Source: Breoghania sp037026715
GTDB taxonomy: Bacteria; Pseudomonadota; Alphaproteobacteria; Rhizobiales; Stappiaceae
Assembly: GCF_037026715.1 (NCBI RefSeq)
Contig: NZ_JBANCG010000003.1
Span: 546,556 to 610,555 of the forward strand
Direction: 5' to 3'
Length of the DNA stretch: 64,000 bases
The position numbers and the translations under genes were made by a program. The first letter of the stretch is position 1. Every line of letters begins with the position of its first letter. The notes under the pieces are model-generated. The model was not told the DNA's origin. It did not search any database and saw only the letters and a program-made list of their open reading frames with translations. This document shows, in pieces, positions 28,551 through 37,372 of this stretch.

Positions 28551-29747
28551 CTACCTGATCAGTTCGAGGAACGTTTCGGCGATCGCATCGGAGAACGCCT
28601 GGTCGTTGATGTTGTTGTCGAGTTCGATCAGCTTGCGGTTGGGCGCATCGATCCATTCGGCGCGGATCGTCTCGAACAGGGCCGCATCCGCTTCGGGATC
28701 GTGGAACGGCATGCCGGGCGCGTCGATGATCGAGACGCCCTTGAGCGGCAGGAAGAAGCGGACCGGTCCTTCCATGCGGTTGACCCGTTCCACGATGAAC
28801 TTGCCGATCGCCCGGTTCTCTTCCGGCGTCGTGCGCATCAGGGTGACCTGGGCGTTGTGGACGTGGAGGTTGCGGTTGCGGAACTCCTTCGGCACGGTTT
28901 CCATCGCGCCGAAATTGACCATGTCGACCGCGCCGACCGAGCCCACATAGGGTAGCCTGGTGCGGATGGCGGCGCCGAAGCGGTCGTCGGTGCAGGGGAA
29001 GACGCCGCCGACGAGATGATCGGCCACTTCCGTTGTCGTCACGTCGAGCATGCCGCGCAGAAAGCCGCTCTCGGCGAGCTTTTCCATCGACTGCCCGCCG
29101 ATGCCCGTTGCGTGGAACACGGCGACGTCGAAACGGTCCTCCAGTTTCTTGCGGGCCTGCGTCACGCATTGGGTCGTGACGCCGAACATCGTCATGCCGA
29201 TGGCCGGCTTGTCGCCTTCGTGACTGGGGATCTTGCCCTGGACCATGCCGGCCGCCGCATAGGCCGCATTTGCGATGATCCGTCGGGAAATCGCGTTCAG
29301 GCCGGCAATGTCGACGACGGAATACATCATCGCGATGTCGTTGGGGCCGACGTAGGGCGCGGTGTTGCCGGATGCGACAGTCGACAGCATCAGTTTGGGC
29401 GTTCCCACTGGAAGCGTGCGCATGGCTTCCGTCACCAGCACCGTGTTGCCGCTTCCGCCAAGGCCGAGAACACCGCCAATGTCGTCCCGGGTGCGGAAAA
29501 ACGCCGAAAGGGCTTCCGCCATGGCCGTGACCGCCTCGCCGCGGTCGGTTCGCTCAAGAACGGCCGATGCGCCATCGGGATGAAAGGAGGCGACTGTCGC
29601 CGGATCGAAATCGGCTCCGCCGGGCGAGCCCTGTGTGCTCACGTCAACGAGCAGAACCTCCGCGCCCGTGCTTCTCGCGGCTTCGGCCGCAAACCGCAGC
29701 TCGGGCTCCTTGGTATCGAAGGTCCCCACAACATAGAGTTTTCCCAC
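28551..29747 (-). CDS. Tm-1-like ATP-binding domain protein (UPF0261)
   Basis: This 398-residue protein is homologous to the N-terminal half of the tomato virus-resistance protein Tm-1: KLYVVGTFDTKEPELRFAAE at the start, GVLGLGGSGNTVLVTEAM, MTMFGVTTQCVTQARKKLE and VFHATGIGGQSMEKL. The domain binds ATP in Tm-1; the bacterial role is not known. GTG 29747 is supported by AGGGAGA 7 nt upstream; longer in-frame text is arginine-rich and unlikely. It is divergent from the LysR/TRAP operon and may belong to the same pathway. Confidence 0.87.
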   Translation of the reverse strand: MGKLYVVGTFDTKEPELRFAAEAARSTGAEVLLVDVSTQGSPGGADFDPATVASFHPDGASAVLERTDRGEAVTAMAEALSAFFRTRDDIGGVLGLGGSGNTVLVTEAMRTLPVGTPKLMLSTVASGNTAPYVGPNDIAMMYSVVDIAGLNAISRRIIANAAYAAAGMVQGKIPSHEGDKPAIGMTMFGVTTQCVTQARKKLEDRFDVAVFHATGIGGQSMEKLAESGFLRGMLDVTTTEVADHLVGGVFPCTDDRFGAAIRTRLPYVGSVGAVDMVNFGAMETVPKEFRNRNLHVHNAQVTLMRTTPEENRAIGKFIVERVNRMEGPVRFFLPLKGVSIIDAPGMPFHDPEADAALFETIRAEWIDAPNRKLIELDNNINDQAFSDAIAETFLELIR

Positions 29748-30350
29748 GTTTCGTCTCCCTTGGTCCGGCCGACGCCGATTTCGTCGACCGTATTTGCTGA
29801 GGAACTGGATGCGTAGAGGGGCATGAGGTCGCATTGGCGGGCATGCCCGGGGCGGCCTGGGGAACCGCCTCTGCAGCATCGAGTCGGCCCAAGGGAAACA
29901 GCAAAGGATGGCGTCGGCAATACATGGACGACAGCCGGAGGCCGATTGTGCGGGAGGATCGCTTGGGTCGGATGTTCATGAGCCCCGGTTTTCCCTATGA
30001 TGTCGAGCACCGGCCGCGGATCTTCGATTTTCGCAGGTTGGTGCCGGGCGAGGGGGGCATGGTGTCGGCGGAAATTTGTTTGGCATGACCCTGTGCCGAA
30101 GGGAGGGCACGTATTGTCCTTGCGGCACTTGCATGTGCGGCGCCGGTTTTGGAAAATTATTCCAATCGGGGCAGGGAGTGCGCCACTGGCAGCCTGGAAT
30201 TTGCAAGTGAATTGAACCGATTATGCCGCAACTCAAGGGCGGCGGCCAGGACCTGCATTCCTGCGGCAGGGGTATCCAGGCCGCGAACCCGGTTTCTGCG
30301 GTGCTCTCTTCCGGTGGGGGCTCTGCAGGCGACATGCGAAAGAAGAACGC
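29748..30350. other. Divergent intergenic region, Tm-1-like gene and LysR gene
   Basis: This 603-bp stretch has no supported gene; the small frames on both strands lack family features. It must contain the promoters of the Tm-1/TIM-barrel pair and of the LysR regulator. I found no clear sigma-70 or sigma-54 element. Confidence 0.55.
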
Positions 30351-31271
30351 GTGAACCAGAAACAGATCAACGCCTTCCGGATGGTCATGCGGCACGGTTC
30401 GATCACGGCTGCCGCCAATGCGCTGAATGTCTCGCAGCCTGCCGTCAGCCGGCTCATCGCCGACCTTGAGAGAGCGGTCGGCTTTCCGCTGCTGCTGAGA
30501 CTGGGTGGCAAGGCGCAGCCAACGCCCGAAGCGCACGAGTTCTTTCAGGAAGTCGAGCGGATGTTCTACGGCTTCGACCGGTTGGCGCAGGTTGCGGCAC
30601 AGATCAAGGATCTGCGTCGCGCGACCTTCCGTGTCGCCTCGATGCCGATGGTGAGCTTCGAGATCTTGCCGCGTGCGATGAAGCGGCTGGCGGATCTGTC
30701 GCCGGGCATCAGCATCACCCACAACGTTCACACTTCGCCGCGGATTATTGATCTTCTGGCCTCCCACCAGGTCGATCTCGGCATCGGTCAGTCCTTTGCG
30801 GGTTCGTCCGACAATCTGGAGGTTCTGGCCGCCTACCGGACCGATTGCGTCTGCATCATGCTGGCCGACAACCCGCTCGCCTCGCGTCCATCCCTGACGC
30901 CCTTGGATCTGAAGGACGAGCCGTTGATCTCGCTGACTTATCGGACTGTGACCGGGAGTGTCATCGCCCAGCGCTTTGCGGAGGCCGGCATTGCGCCCCG
31001 GATCGTTGCGGAAACGCAGCCTTCCTATTCGGCCTGCGGGCTTGCCGCCCTCGGTCTCGGCGTCGCCATCGTCGATCCCATATCGCCGGGGATCTTCGGA
31101 AATTCGCTGCGCACAGTGCCGTTCGAGCCGAAAATCCCGTTCAATTTCCAGGTTCTGAAGCCTGCCGACGCCCCGTTGTCACGTGCGGGAAGGCGGTTTT
31201 TGGATGAATTCGTGGCAACCATTGAGGAGCGACCGGACTATGGACAGACAATCCATAACATTTACGCATAG
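30351..31271 (+). CDS. LysR-family regulator of the TRAP operon
   Basis: This 306-residue LysR-type regulator has its helix-turn-helix at residues 1-60 (HGSITAAANALNVSQPAVSR) and an effector domain from about 90. It is read in the same direction as, and just upstream of, dctP, and divergent from the Tm-1-like pair, so it could control both. Start GTG 30351. It may respond to the solute carried by the TRAP system. Confidence 0.88.
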   Translation: MNQKQINAFRMVMRHGSITAAANALNVSQPAVSRLIADLERAVGFPLLLRLGGKAQPTPEAHEFFQEVERMFYGFDRLAQVAAQIKDLRRATFRVASMPMVSFEILPRAMKRLADLSPGISITHNVHTSPRIIDLLASHQVDLGIGQSFAGSSDNLEVLAAYRTDCVCIMLADNPLASRPSLTPLDLKDEPLISLTYRTVTGSVIAQRFAEAGIAPRIVAETQPSYSACGLAALGLGVAIVDPISPGIFGNSLRTVPFEPKIPFNFQVLKPADAPLSRAGRRFLDEFVATIEERPDYGQTIHNIYA

Positions 31272-31272
31272 A

Positions 31273-31307
31273 CCCCTCGGTTTTTTATATTTGATTTTAT
31301 CGAGGGG
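31273..31307. repeat. Inverted repeat with AT-rich loop between LysR gene and dctP
   Basis: CCCCTCG and CGAGGGG flank 21 bp that are almost all A and T, including a run of six T. It sits right after the LysR stop and about 50 bp before dctP. It could be an operator/promoter element or an unusual terminator; the T-run lies inside the loop, which speaks against a standard terminator. Confidence 0.45.
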
Positions 31308-31356
31308 CGCCCGGATTATCTTTTCCCAAAAAAGAGAACCAACCAGAGATACCAGA

Positions 31357-32355
31357 ATGAAAATCGCTCGTCGCACGTTACTGACCCTGTCGGCCACACT
31401 TATCGGCTTCGCTGCAGCAAATGTTTCAGCGTATGCCGCCGACTTCACTCTACGGCTTCATACGCTCGTAAAGTCGCCCCATCCCTATAATGACATGGCT
31501 GCGGTCATGAAAAAGGAAATCGAAGACAAGAGCGGCGGGAAAATCGCCGTCAAGATCTTCGATTCCGGTCAGCTCGGCCAGGACCCCGCCGTGATCGGCG
31601 AAATGGGTTTCGGCACCATCGATCTGATGATCTCCACGGTATCGAATGCTGCTCAGCAGATCCCGGAATTCTCCATCTTCACAATGCCCTACCTCTTCAA
31701 TGGCATGGACGATGCCCTGGCCAAGGTCGGCCCCGGCACCAAGGTCCAGGCCCATTTCGAGAAGGTCTATGAAGAACATGCCGTCGGCATGAAGCTGCTG
31801 GCGCTCGGTGCGTCCGGCACGCGCAACATGTCGACCGCATCCACGGTCGTGAACGGTCCGGACGATCTCAAGGGTCTCAAGATGCGCACGCCGCCCTCGC
31901 CGATGGATGCCAAGACCTGGGCCGCCTTCGGCATGCTCCCGGTAACCGTCGCCTGGGGTGAGCTTTATGCCGCGATGCAGACCGGCGTTGCCGATGCGAT
32001 GGAAAGCTCGCTGCCGGGATACACCGGTTCCAAGCTCTACGAGGTCGCCCCGAACCTGGCTCTCACCGAGCACACGATCCAGATCAACCACATCTCGATC
32101 TCCCAGCGTACCTGGGACAAGCTGCCCGCCGACCTGCAGAAGGTTGTCCAGCAGGCCGCGGTCGACGCGAACGCCTATGGTGTGGAGAAGGCCAAGGAAT
32201 ACGACGCCAACCTCGTGAAGACGCTGCAGAGCGAACACGGCGTCAAGGTCACGCATCCGGACAAGGCCGCCTTCATCGAGAAGGTCGCGCCGCTTCAGGT
32301 GGAACTGGCCAAGGAACTCGACCTGAGCGCCGAGTACCAACTCCTCAAGAACTGA
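31357..32355 (+). CDS. dctP: TRAP transporter substrate-binding protein
   Basis: This 332-residue periplasmic binding protein is of the DctP family. Signal peptide MKIARRTLLTLSATLIGFAA with cleavage at AYA-A. Then HTLVKSPHPYNDMAAVMKKEIE, IKIFDSGQLGQD-type text and LKGLKMRTPPSPMDAKTWAAFGM, where the conserved Arg binds the ligand carboxylate. The ligand is therefore an organic or amino acid. ATG 31357 is chosen because the 58 residues upstream in frame overlap the LysR gene. Confidence 0.94.
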   Translation: MKIARRTLLTLSATLIGFAAANVSAYAADFTLRLHTLVKSPHPYNDMAAVMKKEIEDKSGGKIAVKIFDSGQLGQDPAVIGEMGFGTIDLMISTVSNAAQQIPEFSIFTMPYLFNGMDDALAKVGPGTKVQAHFEKVYEEHAVGMKLLALGASGTRNMSTASTVVNGPDDLKGLKMRTPPSPMDAKTWAAFGMLPVTVAWGELYAAMQTGVADAMESSLPGYTGSKLYEVAPNLALTEHTIQINHISISQRTWDKLPADLQKVVQQAAVDANAYGVEKAKEYDANLVKTLQSEHGVKVTHPDKAAFIEKVAPLQVELAKELDLSAEYQLLKN

Positions 32356-32364
32356 TGCCTCCGA

Positions 32365-32390
32365 GGGCTCGCCCGTTTCAGGGCGAGCCC
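32365..32390 (+). repeat. Hairpin between dctP and dctQ
   Basis: GGGCTCGCCC and GGGCGAGCCC form a perfect 10-bp stem with a 6-nt loop, directly between the dctP stop and the dctQ ribosome site. No T-tract. Probably raises the level of binding protein relative to the membrane subunits by stabilising the upstream message. Confidence 0.7.
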
Positions 32391-32405
32391 CAACGGAAAG
32401 TTCCC

Positions 32406-32876
32406 ATGCTACACCGTCTCTGTGACTGGGTGGCCGCAATCCTGCGTGTCCTGTCGTGGATCGCGTTTGCCGCGCTCATCATCACCGTCGCCCTTCAGGT
32501 GCTTGCCCGGGATATCCTGCAGGCGCCGATGATCTGGACCGGCGATGTCGCCCAACTCCTTTTCACCTGGCTGATCTTCCTCGGCGCGGCCGCGGGGTTG
32601 CGGCTCGGCTCGCACTACACGGTCGATCTGCTGCCGATGCATCGCCGGTTTGTCAGACTCTCGACCGACTGGATCGGTCTCGTGGCCGGCGTGCTGATCG
32701 CGTTGCTGCTGCTGATCTGCGGCTGGGAGCTGACCGTCATCCGCTCGACCGCGGTCATTCAGTCGCTCGGGATCTCCAGGTTCTGGATGTTCCTCCCCAT
32801 CCCGGTTTCCGGAGCGCTCATGATCCTGTTTCTTGCGGAAATGCTGCAGGGCCTGCTGACGCGGAGGGTCGCATGA
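32406..32876 (+). CDS. dctQ: TRAP transporter small permease subunit
   Basis: This 156-residue membrane protein has four predicted helices (WIAFAALIITVALQVLA; LLFTWLIFLGAAAGLRLG; LVAGVLIALLLLICGWEL; FLPIPVSGALMILFLAEML). The loop text APMIWTGDVAQLLFTW is typical of DctQ. GGAAAG precedes ATG 32406. Its stop overlaps the dctM start by 4 bp. Confidence 0.93.
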   Translation: MLHRLCDWVAAILRVLSWIAFAALIITVALQVLARDILQAPMIWTGDVAQLLFTWLIFLGAAAGLRLGSHYTVDLLPMHRRFVRLSTDWIGLVAGVLIALLLLICGWELTVIRSTAVIQSLGISRFWMFLPIPVSGALMILFLAEMLQGLLTRRVA

Positions 32877-34174
32877 ACCCTCTCGTCATTCTGCTTATCG
32901 CGTTCTTCGTGCTGATCGCGCTCCGGGTGAACATCGGCTTTTCGCTGATCCTGGCCTCCGCGTTCGTGATCGTCGAACAGGGCCTGCCGCTCGTCTCCGT
33001 CGTCAACCAGATGTACGCCGGCATCGACAGCTTCACGCTGCTCGCCGTTCCGTTCTTCATGCTGCTCGGCCGTATCCTCAATGCGGGCTCGATCACAACC
33101 CGACTTCTGGAGGTTGCGGACACGACAGTCGGCCACATCCGAGGCGGTCTGGGGCACGTGAACGTCTTTGTCTCGATGGTGTTTGCCAGCCTGTCGGGCT
33201 CTGCGGCGGCCGATACGGCGAGCGTCGGCTCGATCCTCATCCCGGCCATGAAGGAAGCGGGCTACCCCGCGCCCTTTGCGGTGGCGCTCACGGCCGCGTC
33301 TTCGACACTCGGCGTGATCATCCCGCCCTCGATCATCCTCATCGTCTACGGCGCCTTCGGCAACGTCTCCATCGGGGCGCTCTTCGTCGGCGGCGTGGTG
33401 CCGGGTGTGCTCGTCGGCCTGTTCATGATGGCTTACACCTATGTGCTGGCCATCCGGCACGGGTTTCCGGCCAATCCCTTTCCCGGCATTCCGGCGGTGG
33501 GCCGCGTGCTCGTGCGCGGTGCGCCGCCGCTGATGATCCCGGTGATCGTGCTGGGCGGCATCGTCTCGGGTTTCTTCACGCCGACCGAGGGCGCCATCGG
33601 CGCCGTTCTGTGGGCGCTGTTCCTGTCGATCGTGGTCTACCGCGACATCAAGCTGCGCGATGTGCCGAAGCTCCTGTCCGATGCGGTAATCGACTTCTCG
33701 ATCCCGATGTTCACGGTGGCCGGCGCCGGTATCTTCGGCTGGCTGATCGCTTATCTCGGCGCCTCCGATATCGTGGTGAACTTCATCCTCGGCGTCACCT
33801 CGAACGGCTTCCTTATCATGCTCATGCTGATCGGCTTTCTGTTGCTCGTCGGCATGGTGCTCAATCCGATCTCCGCGACGCTGATCTTCCTGCCGATCAT
33901 CCAGGCGCTCGGAGATACCGCCGGGATCAACCCCATTCACATGGGCGTCCTGAGCACTATCGTTCTCTCCGTGGGGCTGGTGACGCCGCCTTACGGGATC
34001 TGCCTTCTCGTCGCCAATCAGATCGGCGGCGCGTCACTGGGAAAATCGATGCTGGCAGCCGCGCCGATCTGCGGCCTGACCATTCTGGTCGCCATCCTGT
34101 CGATCTGGTTCCCCGATATCGTTCTGGGCCTGCCAAAGCTCTTGGTGCCCGATCTCATCAAATCCGGAGGCTAA
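32873..34174 (+). CDS. dctM: TRAP transporter large permease subunit
   Basis: This 433-residue transporter subunit drives Na+-coupled uptake. Many helices, with the family texts SGSAAADTASVGSILIPAMKEAGY, FFTPTEGAIGAVLWALFLS and VTPPYGICLLVANQIGG. The start is ATG 32873 (ATGA overlap with dctQ); a longer in-frame reading is a shadow of dctQ. Five genes follow in the same operon at 42 bp or less. Confidence 0.95.
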   Translation: MNPLVILLIAFFVLIALRVNIGFSLILASAFVIVEQGLPLVSVVNQMYAGIDSFTLLAVPFFMLLGRILNAGSITTRLLEVADTTVGHIRGGLGHVNVFVSMVFASLSGSAAADTASVGSILIPAMKEAGYPAPFAVALTAASSTLGVIIPPSIILIVYGAFGNVSIGALFVGGVVPGVLVGLFMMAYTYVLAIRHGFPANPFPGIPAVGRVLVRGAPPLMIPVIVLGGIVSGFFTPTEGAIGAVLWALFLSIVVYRDIKLRDVPKLLSDAVIDFSIPMFTVAGAGIFGWLIAYLGASDIVVNFILGVTSNGFLIMLMLIGFLLLVGMVLNPISATLIFLPIIQALGDTAGINPIHMGVLSTIVLSVGLVTPPYGICLLVANQIGGASLGKSMLAAAPICGLTILVAILSIWFPDIVLGLPKLLVPDLIKSGG

Positions 34175-34178
34175 CGCC

Positions 34179-35117
34179 ATGGCACACGTCAAACCCAAGG
34201 GATCTTTCGTAGCGCTCGTCACACCCATGAACGCGGACGGAAGCATCGATTTCGAAGGCTTCCGCACATTGCTCAACTGGCACGCGGAGAATGGCACGGA
34301 AGCCGTCCTGATCATGGGCTCGACCGGCGAGGTTTCCATGCTCTCGGCCGACGAGCGCAAGCGGATCATCTCCGAGACCGTGAAGATGAAGCCCGGCAAG
34401 ATGCTGATGTATTACGGCGTCACGGGCAACAACACCGACACGACCATCGAGTATGCGCGCTATGCCAAGGGCGAGGGCGCGGACGGCGCGATCATCGCGG
34501 CGCCGGCCTATATCTGCGCCGACAACGAGGCCATCACCGACTACGCGAAGGAAGTGCTCGACAGCACCGACCTCGCGATGGGCTTCTACAATAACCCGCC
34601 GCGGGTGAAGACCGATCTGCACTGGACCAACCTGCTGGAGCTCGCCAAGCATCCGAACATGGTGGTCCTCAAGGAATCCACCACGCGGGTCGGTCAGGTG
34701 GCGCAGGTATGCGCGGCCAAGCCCGACATGTCGATCATGTGCTGCTGCTCGCCCAATCTCGGCCTCGTCATTCCGACCATGGCGCTCGGCGGTCACGGTA
34801 CGGCGAACATGACCGGCAACATCATTCCGCGCGAGATGGCCGTCATCTCCAAGCCGTGGGAAACGGGCGAGGACGCCTTCAACTGCCGCGAGGCATGGCT
34901 TGAGAACCTGCCTATGCTGCACTTCGCCTATTCCACGATCAATCCGGTGTCGATGAAGACCCTGATGCAGGCCGTGGGCCTTCCCTCCGGCCCGCTGCGC
35001 AAGCCGCTGCAGCCGGCCGCGCCCGCGATCCTCGAAGCGGGTCTCAAGGCCTTCGCCGATCTGGGGCTTGCCGAAAAATACGGCCTCAAGGTGCGGCCGG
35101 CAGCGGTCGCGGCCTGA
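34179..35117 (+). CDS. Dihydrodipicolinate synthase family aldolase/dehydratase
   Basis: This 312-residue TIM barrel belongs to the DapA/NanA family. The GSTGE motif (carboxylate binding), Tyr in GFYNNPP and the Schiff-base lysine in MVVLKESTTR are all present, so it should be an active class I lyase, aldolase or deaminase on a 2-keto acid. It is unlikely to be the housekeeping DapA: it lies 4 bp after dctM and before oxidoreductases. In hydroxyproline and sugar-acid pathways such paralogues act after a FAD-dependent amino-acid oxidase like the dadA-type gene at the operon end. Confidence 0.88.
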   Translation: MAHVKPKGSFVALVTPMNADGSIDFEGFRTLLNWHAENGTEAVLIMGSTGEVSMLSADERKRIISETVKMKPGKMLMYYGVTGNNTDTTIEYARYAKGEGADGAIIAAPAYICADNEAITDYAKEVLDSTDLAMGFYNNPPRVKTDLHWTNLLELAKHPNMVVLKESTTRVGQVAQVCAAKPDMSIMCCCSPNLGLVIPTMALGGHGTANMTGNIIPREMAVISKPWETGEDAFNCREAWLENLPMLHFAYSTINPVSMKTLMQAVGLPSGPLRKPLQPAAPAILEAGLKAFADLGLAEKYGLKVRPAAVAA

Positions 35118-35122
35118 TCGTC

Positions 35123-37372
35123 ATGGGCACATCCGCCCGCACCAGCCTGACCCATTGGGGCGCCTTCTCCGCAACGGTCGTCGACGGCCGGCTGGAGAAG
35201 GCCGAGCCGCTTGCCGGCAGCGGCGCCGATCCCGACATGATCGGCGCCCTGCCGGCGCTCGTCCATTCCCCACAGCGCATCGACCGTCCCCATGTCCGCC
35301 GCAGCTATCTGGACGCCGGCCGGCATGCCGGCGGCGCCGGGCGCGGACGCGAGGAAATGGTTCCGGTCGACTGGGACCAGGCGCTTGACATCGTTGCCTC
35401 GGAACTCATCCGGGTTCATGTCGACCATGGGCCGAAGTCTGTCTTCGGCGGCTCCTACGGCTGGTCGAGTGCCGGCCGCTTTCACCACGCGCGCACCCAG
35501 GTGCGCCGGTTTCTTGCCGCGGCGGGCGGGTTCACCGATCAGGTGAGCAACTACAGCTGGGGCGCAGCCCACGCCATCCTGCCGCACGTGCTGGGATCGG
35601 CCGATGCGGTCTCGCGCGCGGCGACCGCGTGGGAGACGATCGCTTCCGACAGCGATGCGGTGGTCGCCTTCGGCGGCCTCAATCCGAAGAACTGGCGGGT
35701 GACCTCGGGCGGTGCCGGGCATCACCACATGCCCGAATTCGTCGCGAAGGCCGCGGCGCGGGGCGTGAAGTTCGTCATCGTCTCACCTCTTGCCGACGAC
35801 GTGCCGCCTGGGCTTGAGGCCACGCTGATCCGGCCGAGGCCGAATTCCGATACGGCGATCATGCTGGCGCTTGCCCACGAAGCGATCGTTTCAGGCCGCG
35901 CCGACAGGGCTTTTCTCGATCGCTACACGACCGGGTTCGAAGCGCTTGCCGACTATCTGACGGGAAAGAGCGACGGCACGCCCAAGACGCTCGACTGGGC
36001 GGCGGATATCTCCGGCGTCGAAGTAACGGAGCTGCGCAGGCTTTGGGAAACGATCCGCCAGGGCCGGGTAATGCTCTCTGCAGCCTGGGCGTTGCAGCGT
36101 GCCGATCATGGTGAGCAGTCGTTCTGGGCGCTGATCGCGCTTGCCTCGGTGCTCGGGCAGATCGGCCTGCCCGGTGGCGGGTTCTGCTTCGGATACGGTT
36201 CGATGAACGCTGTCGGTGCTTCCGCGCGCGGCGGATACGTGCCGGCTATGAGGGGCCTTCCCAATTCGCGCGGCATGGGCATCCCGGTTGCGGCCTTTGC
36301 GGACGCCTTTCTCAGTCCGGGCAAGGAAATCGCCTTCAACGGCCGGACGGTTCGCTATCCCGACGTGCGGCTCGTCTACTGGGCCGGCGGCAATCCGTTC
36401 CATCACGCGCAGGATCTTCGCAAGGTCGAGGAGGCGTGGCGGCGTCCGGAAACCATTATCGTGCATGAACCCTGGTGGACGCCGACCGCGCGGCGCGCCG
36501 ATATCGTGCTGCCGGCAACGACCACACTGGAGCGCAATGATATCGGCGGAACGTCGCGCGATCCGCATGTCTTTGCCATGCCGCGTCTGATCGATCCTGT
36601 CGGTGAGGCGCGGGATGACTTCGCGATCTTCCGGGACCTTTCGGAGCGCCTTGGCTGTCGGCAGACCTTCGATGAGGGGATGGACGAAGCGGCGTGGCTC
36701 CGCCGGCTCTGGACGCAGACCGAAGCACGCGGAGCGGAAGAGGGGATCAACGTCCCTGATTTCGAGACGTTCTGGCGGGACGGCGTATGGAACGTGCCGG
36801 GGCCTGATGAACCGGAAGTGATTCTCTCCGACTTTCGGGCCGATCCGGAAAACAATGCGCTTGCCACGCCATCCGGTCTGATCGAGCTACATTCTCCGAC
36901 GATTGCAGGCTTCGGTTACGACGACTGCCCGCCGCATCCCAGCTGGATCGAGCCGGAGGAATGGCTGGGACGGGCGGACGCGGACGAGCTTCATCTCGTC
37001 ACCAACCAGCCAGCCAAGCAACTGCATAGCCAACTCTATCAGGCTCAGCCGCATTCCGGACCCACCGAAGTTCGGATCTCGCCTGCGGACGCGGAGGCAC
37101 GCGGGATATCGAATGGCGATCGCGTGCGGTTGTGGAATGTGCGCGGTGCCTGTCTGGCAACGGCGCAGATCGACGAAACCTTGCGCGCGGGCGTGCTCGT
37201 CATGCCGACAGGAGCGTGGTTCGAGCCGGGGCCCGACGGGACCGAGTGGAACGGCAATCCCAACGTGCTGACATCCAGCAGGCGGACCTCGCGACTGGGA
37301 CAGGCCTGCGCGGCGTTGAGTGCGTTAGTTCGGATCGAAAGGTTCCGGGCGTCGGACGAAGAGGAACACTGA
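35123..37372 (+). CDS. Molybdopterin S/N-oxide reductase (BisC/TorZ-like)
   Basis: This 749-residue bis-MGD enzyme is of the DMSO-reductase type III. It lacks an N-terminal Fe-S cysteine motif and has no Tat signal, as in cytoplasmic BisC. The probable molybdenum ligand is Ser116 in GSYGWSSAGRF. Further marks are GGLNPKNWRVTSGG and, near the end, LVTNQPAKQLHSQLYQ and VMPTGAWFEPG. Such enzymes reduce biotin sulfoxide, methionine sulfoxide or amine N-oxides. It sits inside a TRAP catabolic operon, which suggests an oxidised S- or N-compound as the imported solute. The stop overlaps the next start (TGATG). Confidence 0.88.
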   Translation: MGTSARTSLTHWGAFSATVVDGRLEKAEPLAGSGADPDMIGALPALVHSPQRIDRPHVRRSYLDAGRHAGGAGRGREEMVPVDWDQALDIVASELIRVHVDHGPKSVFGGSYGWSSAGRFHHARTQVRRFLAAAGGFTDQVSNYSWGAAHAILPHVLGSADAVSRAATAWETIASDSDAVVAFGGLNPKNWRVTSGGAGHHHMPEFVAKAAARGVKFVIVSPLADDVPPGLEATLIRPRPNSDTAIMLALAHEAIVSGRADRAFLDRYTTGFEALADYLTGKSDGTPKTLDWAADISGVEVTELRRLWETIRQGRVMLSAAWALQRADHGEQSFWALIALASVLGQIGLPGGGFCFGYGSMNAVGASARGGYVPAMRGLPNSRGMGIPVAAFADAFLSPGKEIAFNGRTVRYPDVRLVYWAGGNPFHHAQDLRKVEEAWRRPETIIVHEPWWTPTARRADIVLPATTTLERNDIGGTSRDPHVFAMPRLIDPVGEARDDFAIFRDLSERLGCRQTFDEGMDEAAWLRRLWTQTEARGAEEGINVPDFETFWRDGVWNVPGPDEPEVILSDFRADPENNALATPSGLIELHSPTIAGFGYDDCPPHPSWIEPEEWLGRADADELHLVTNQPAKQLHSQLYQAQPHSGPTEVRISPADAEARGISNGDRVRLWNVRGACLATAQIDETLRAGVLVMPTGAWFEPGPDGTEWNGNPNVLTSSRRTSRLGQACAALSALVRIERFRASDEEEH

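Noticed and set aside
34179..35117. Housekeeping dihydrodipicolinate synthase for lysine synthesis
   Set aside because: Operon position between TRAP and oxidoreductase genes argues for a catabolic paralogue; the motifs alone cannot separate the two.
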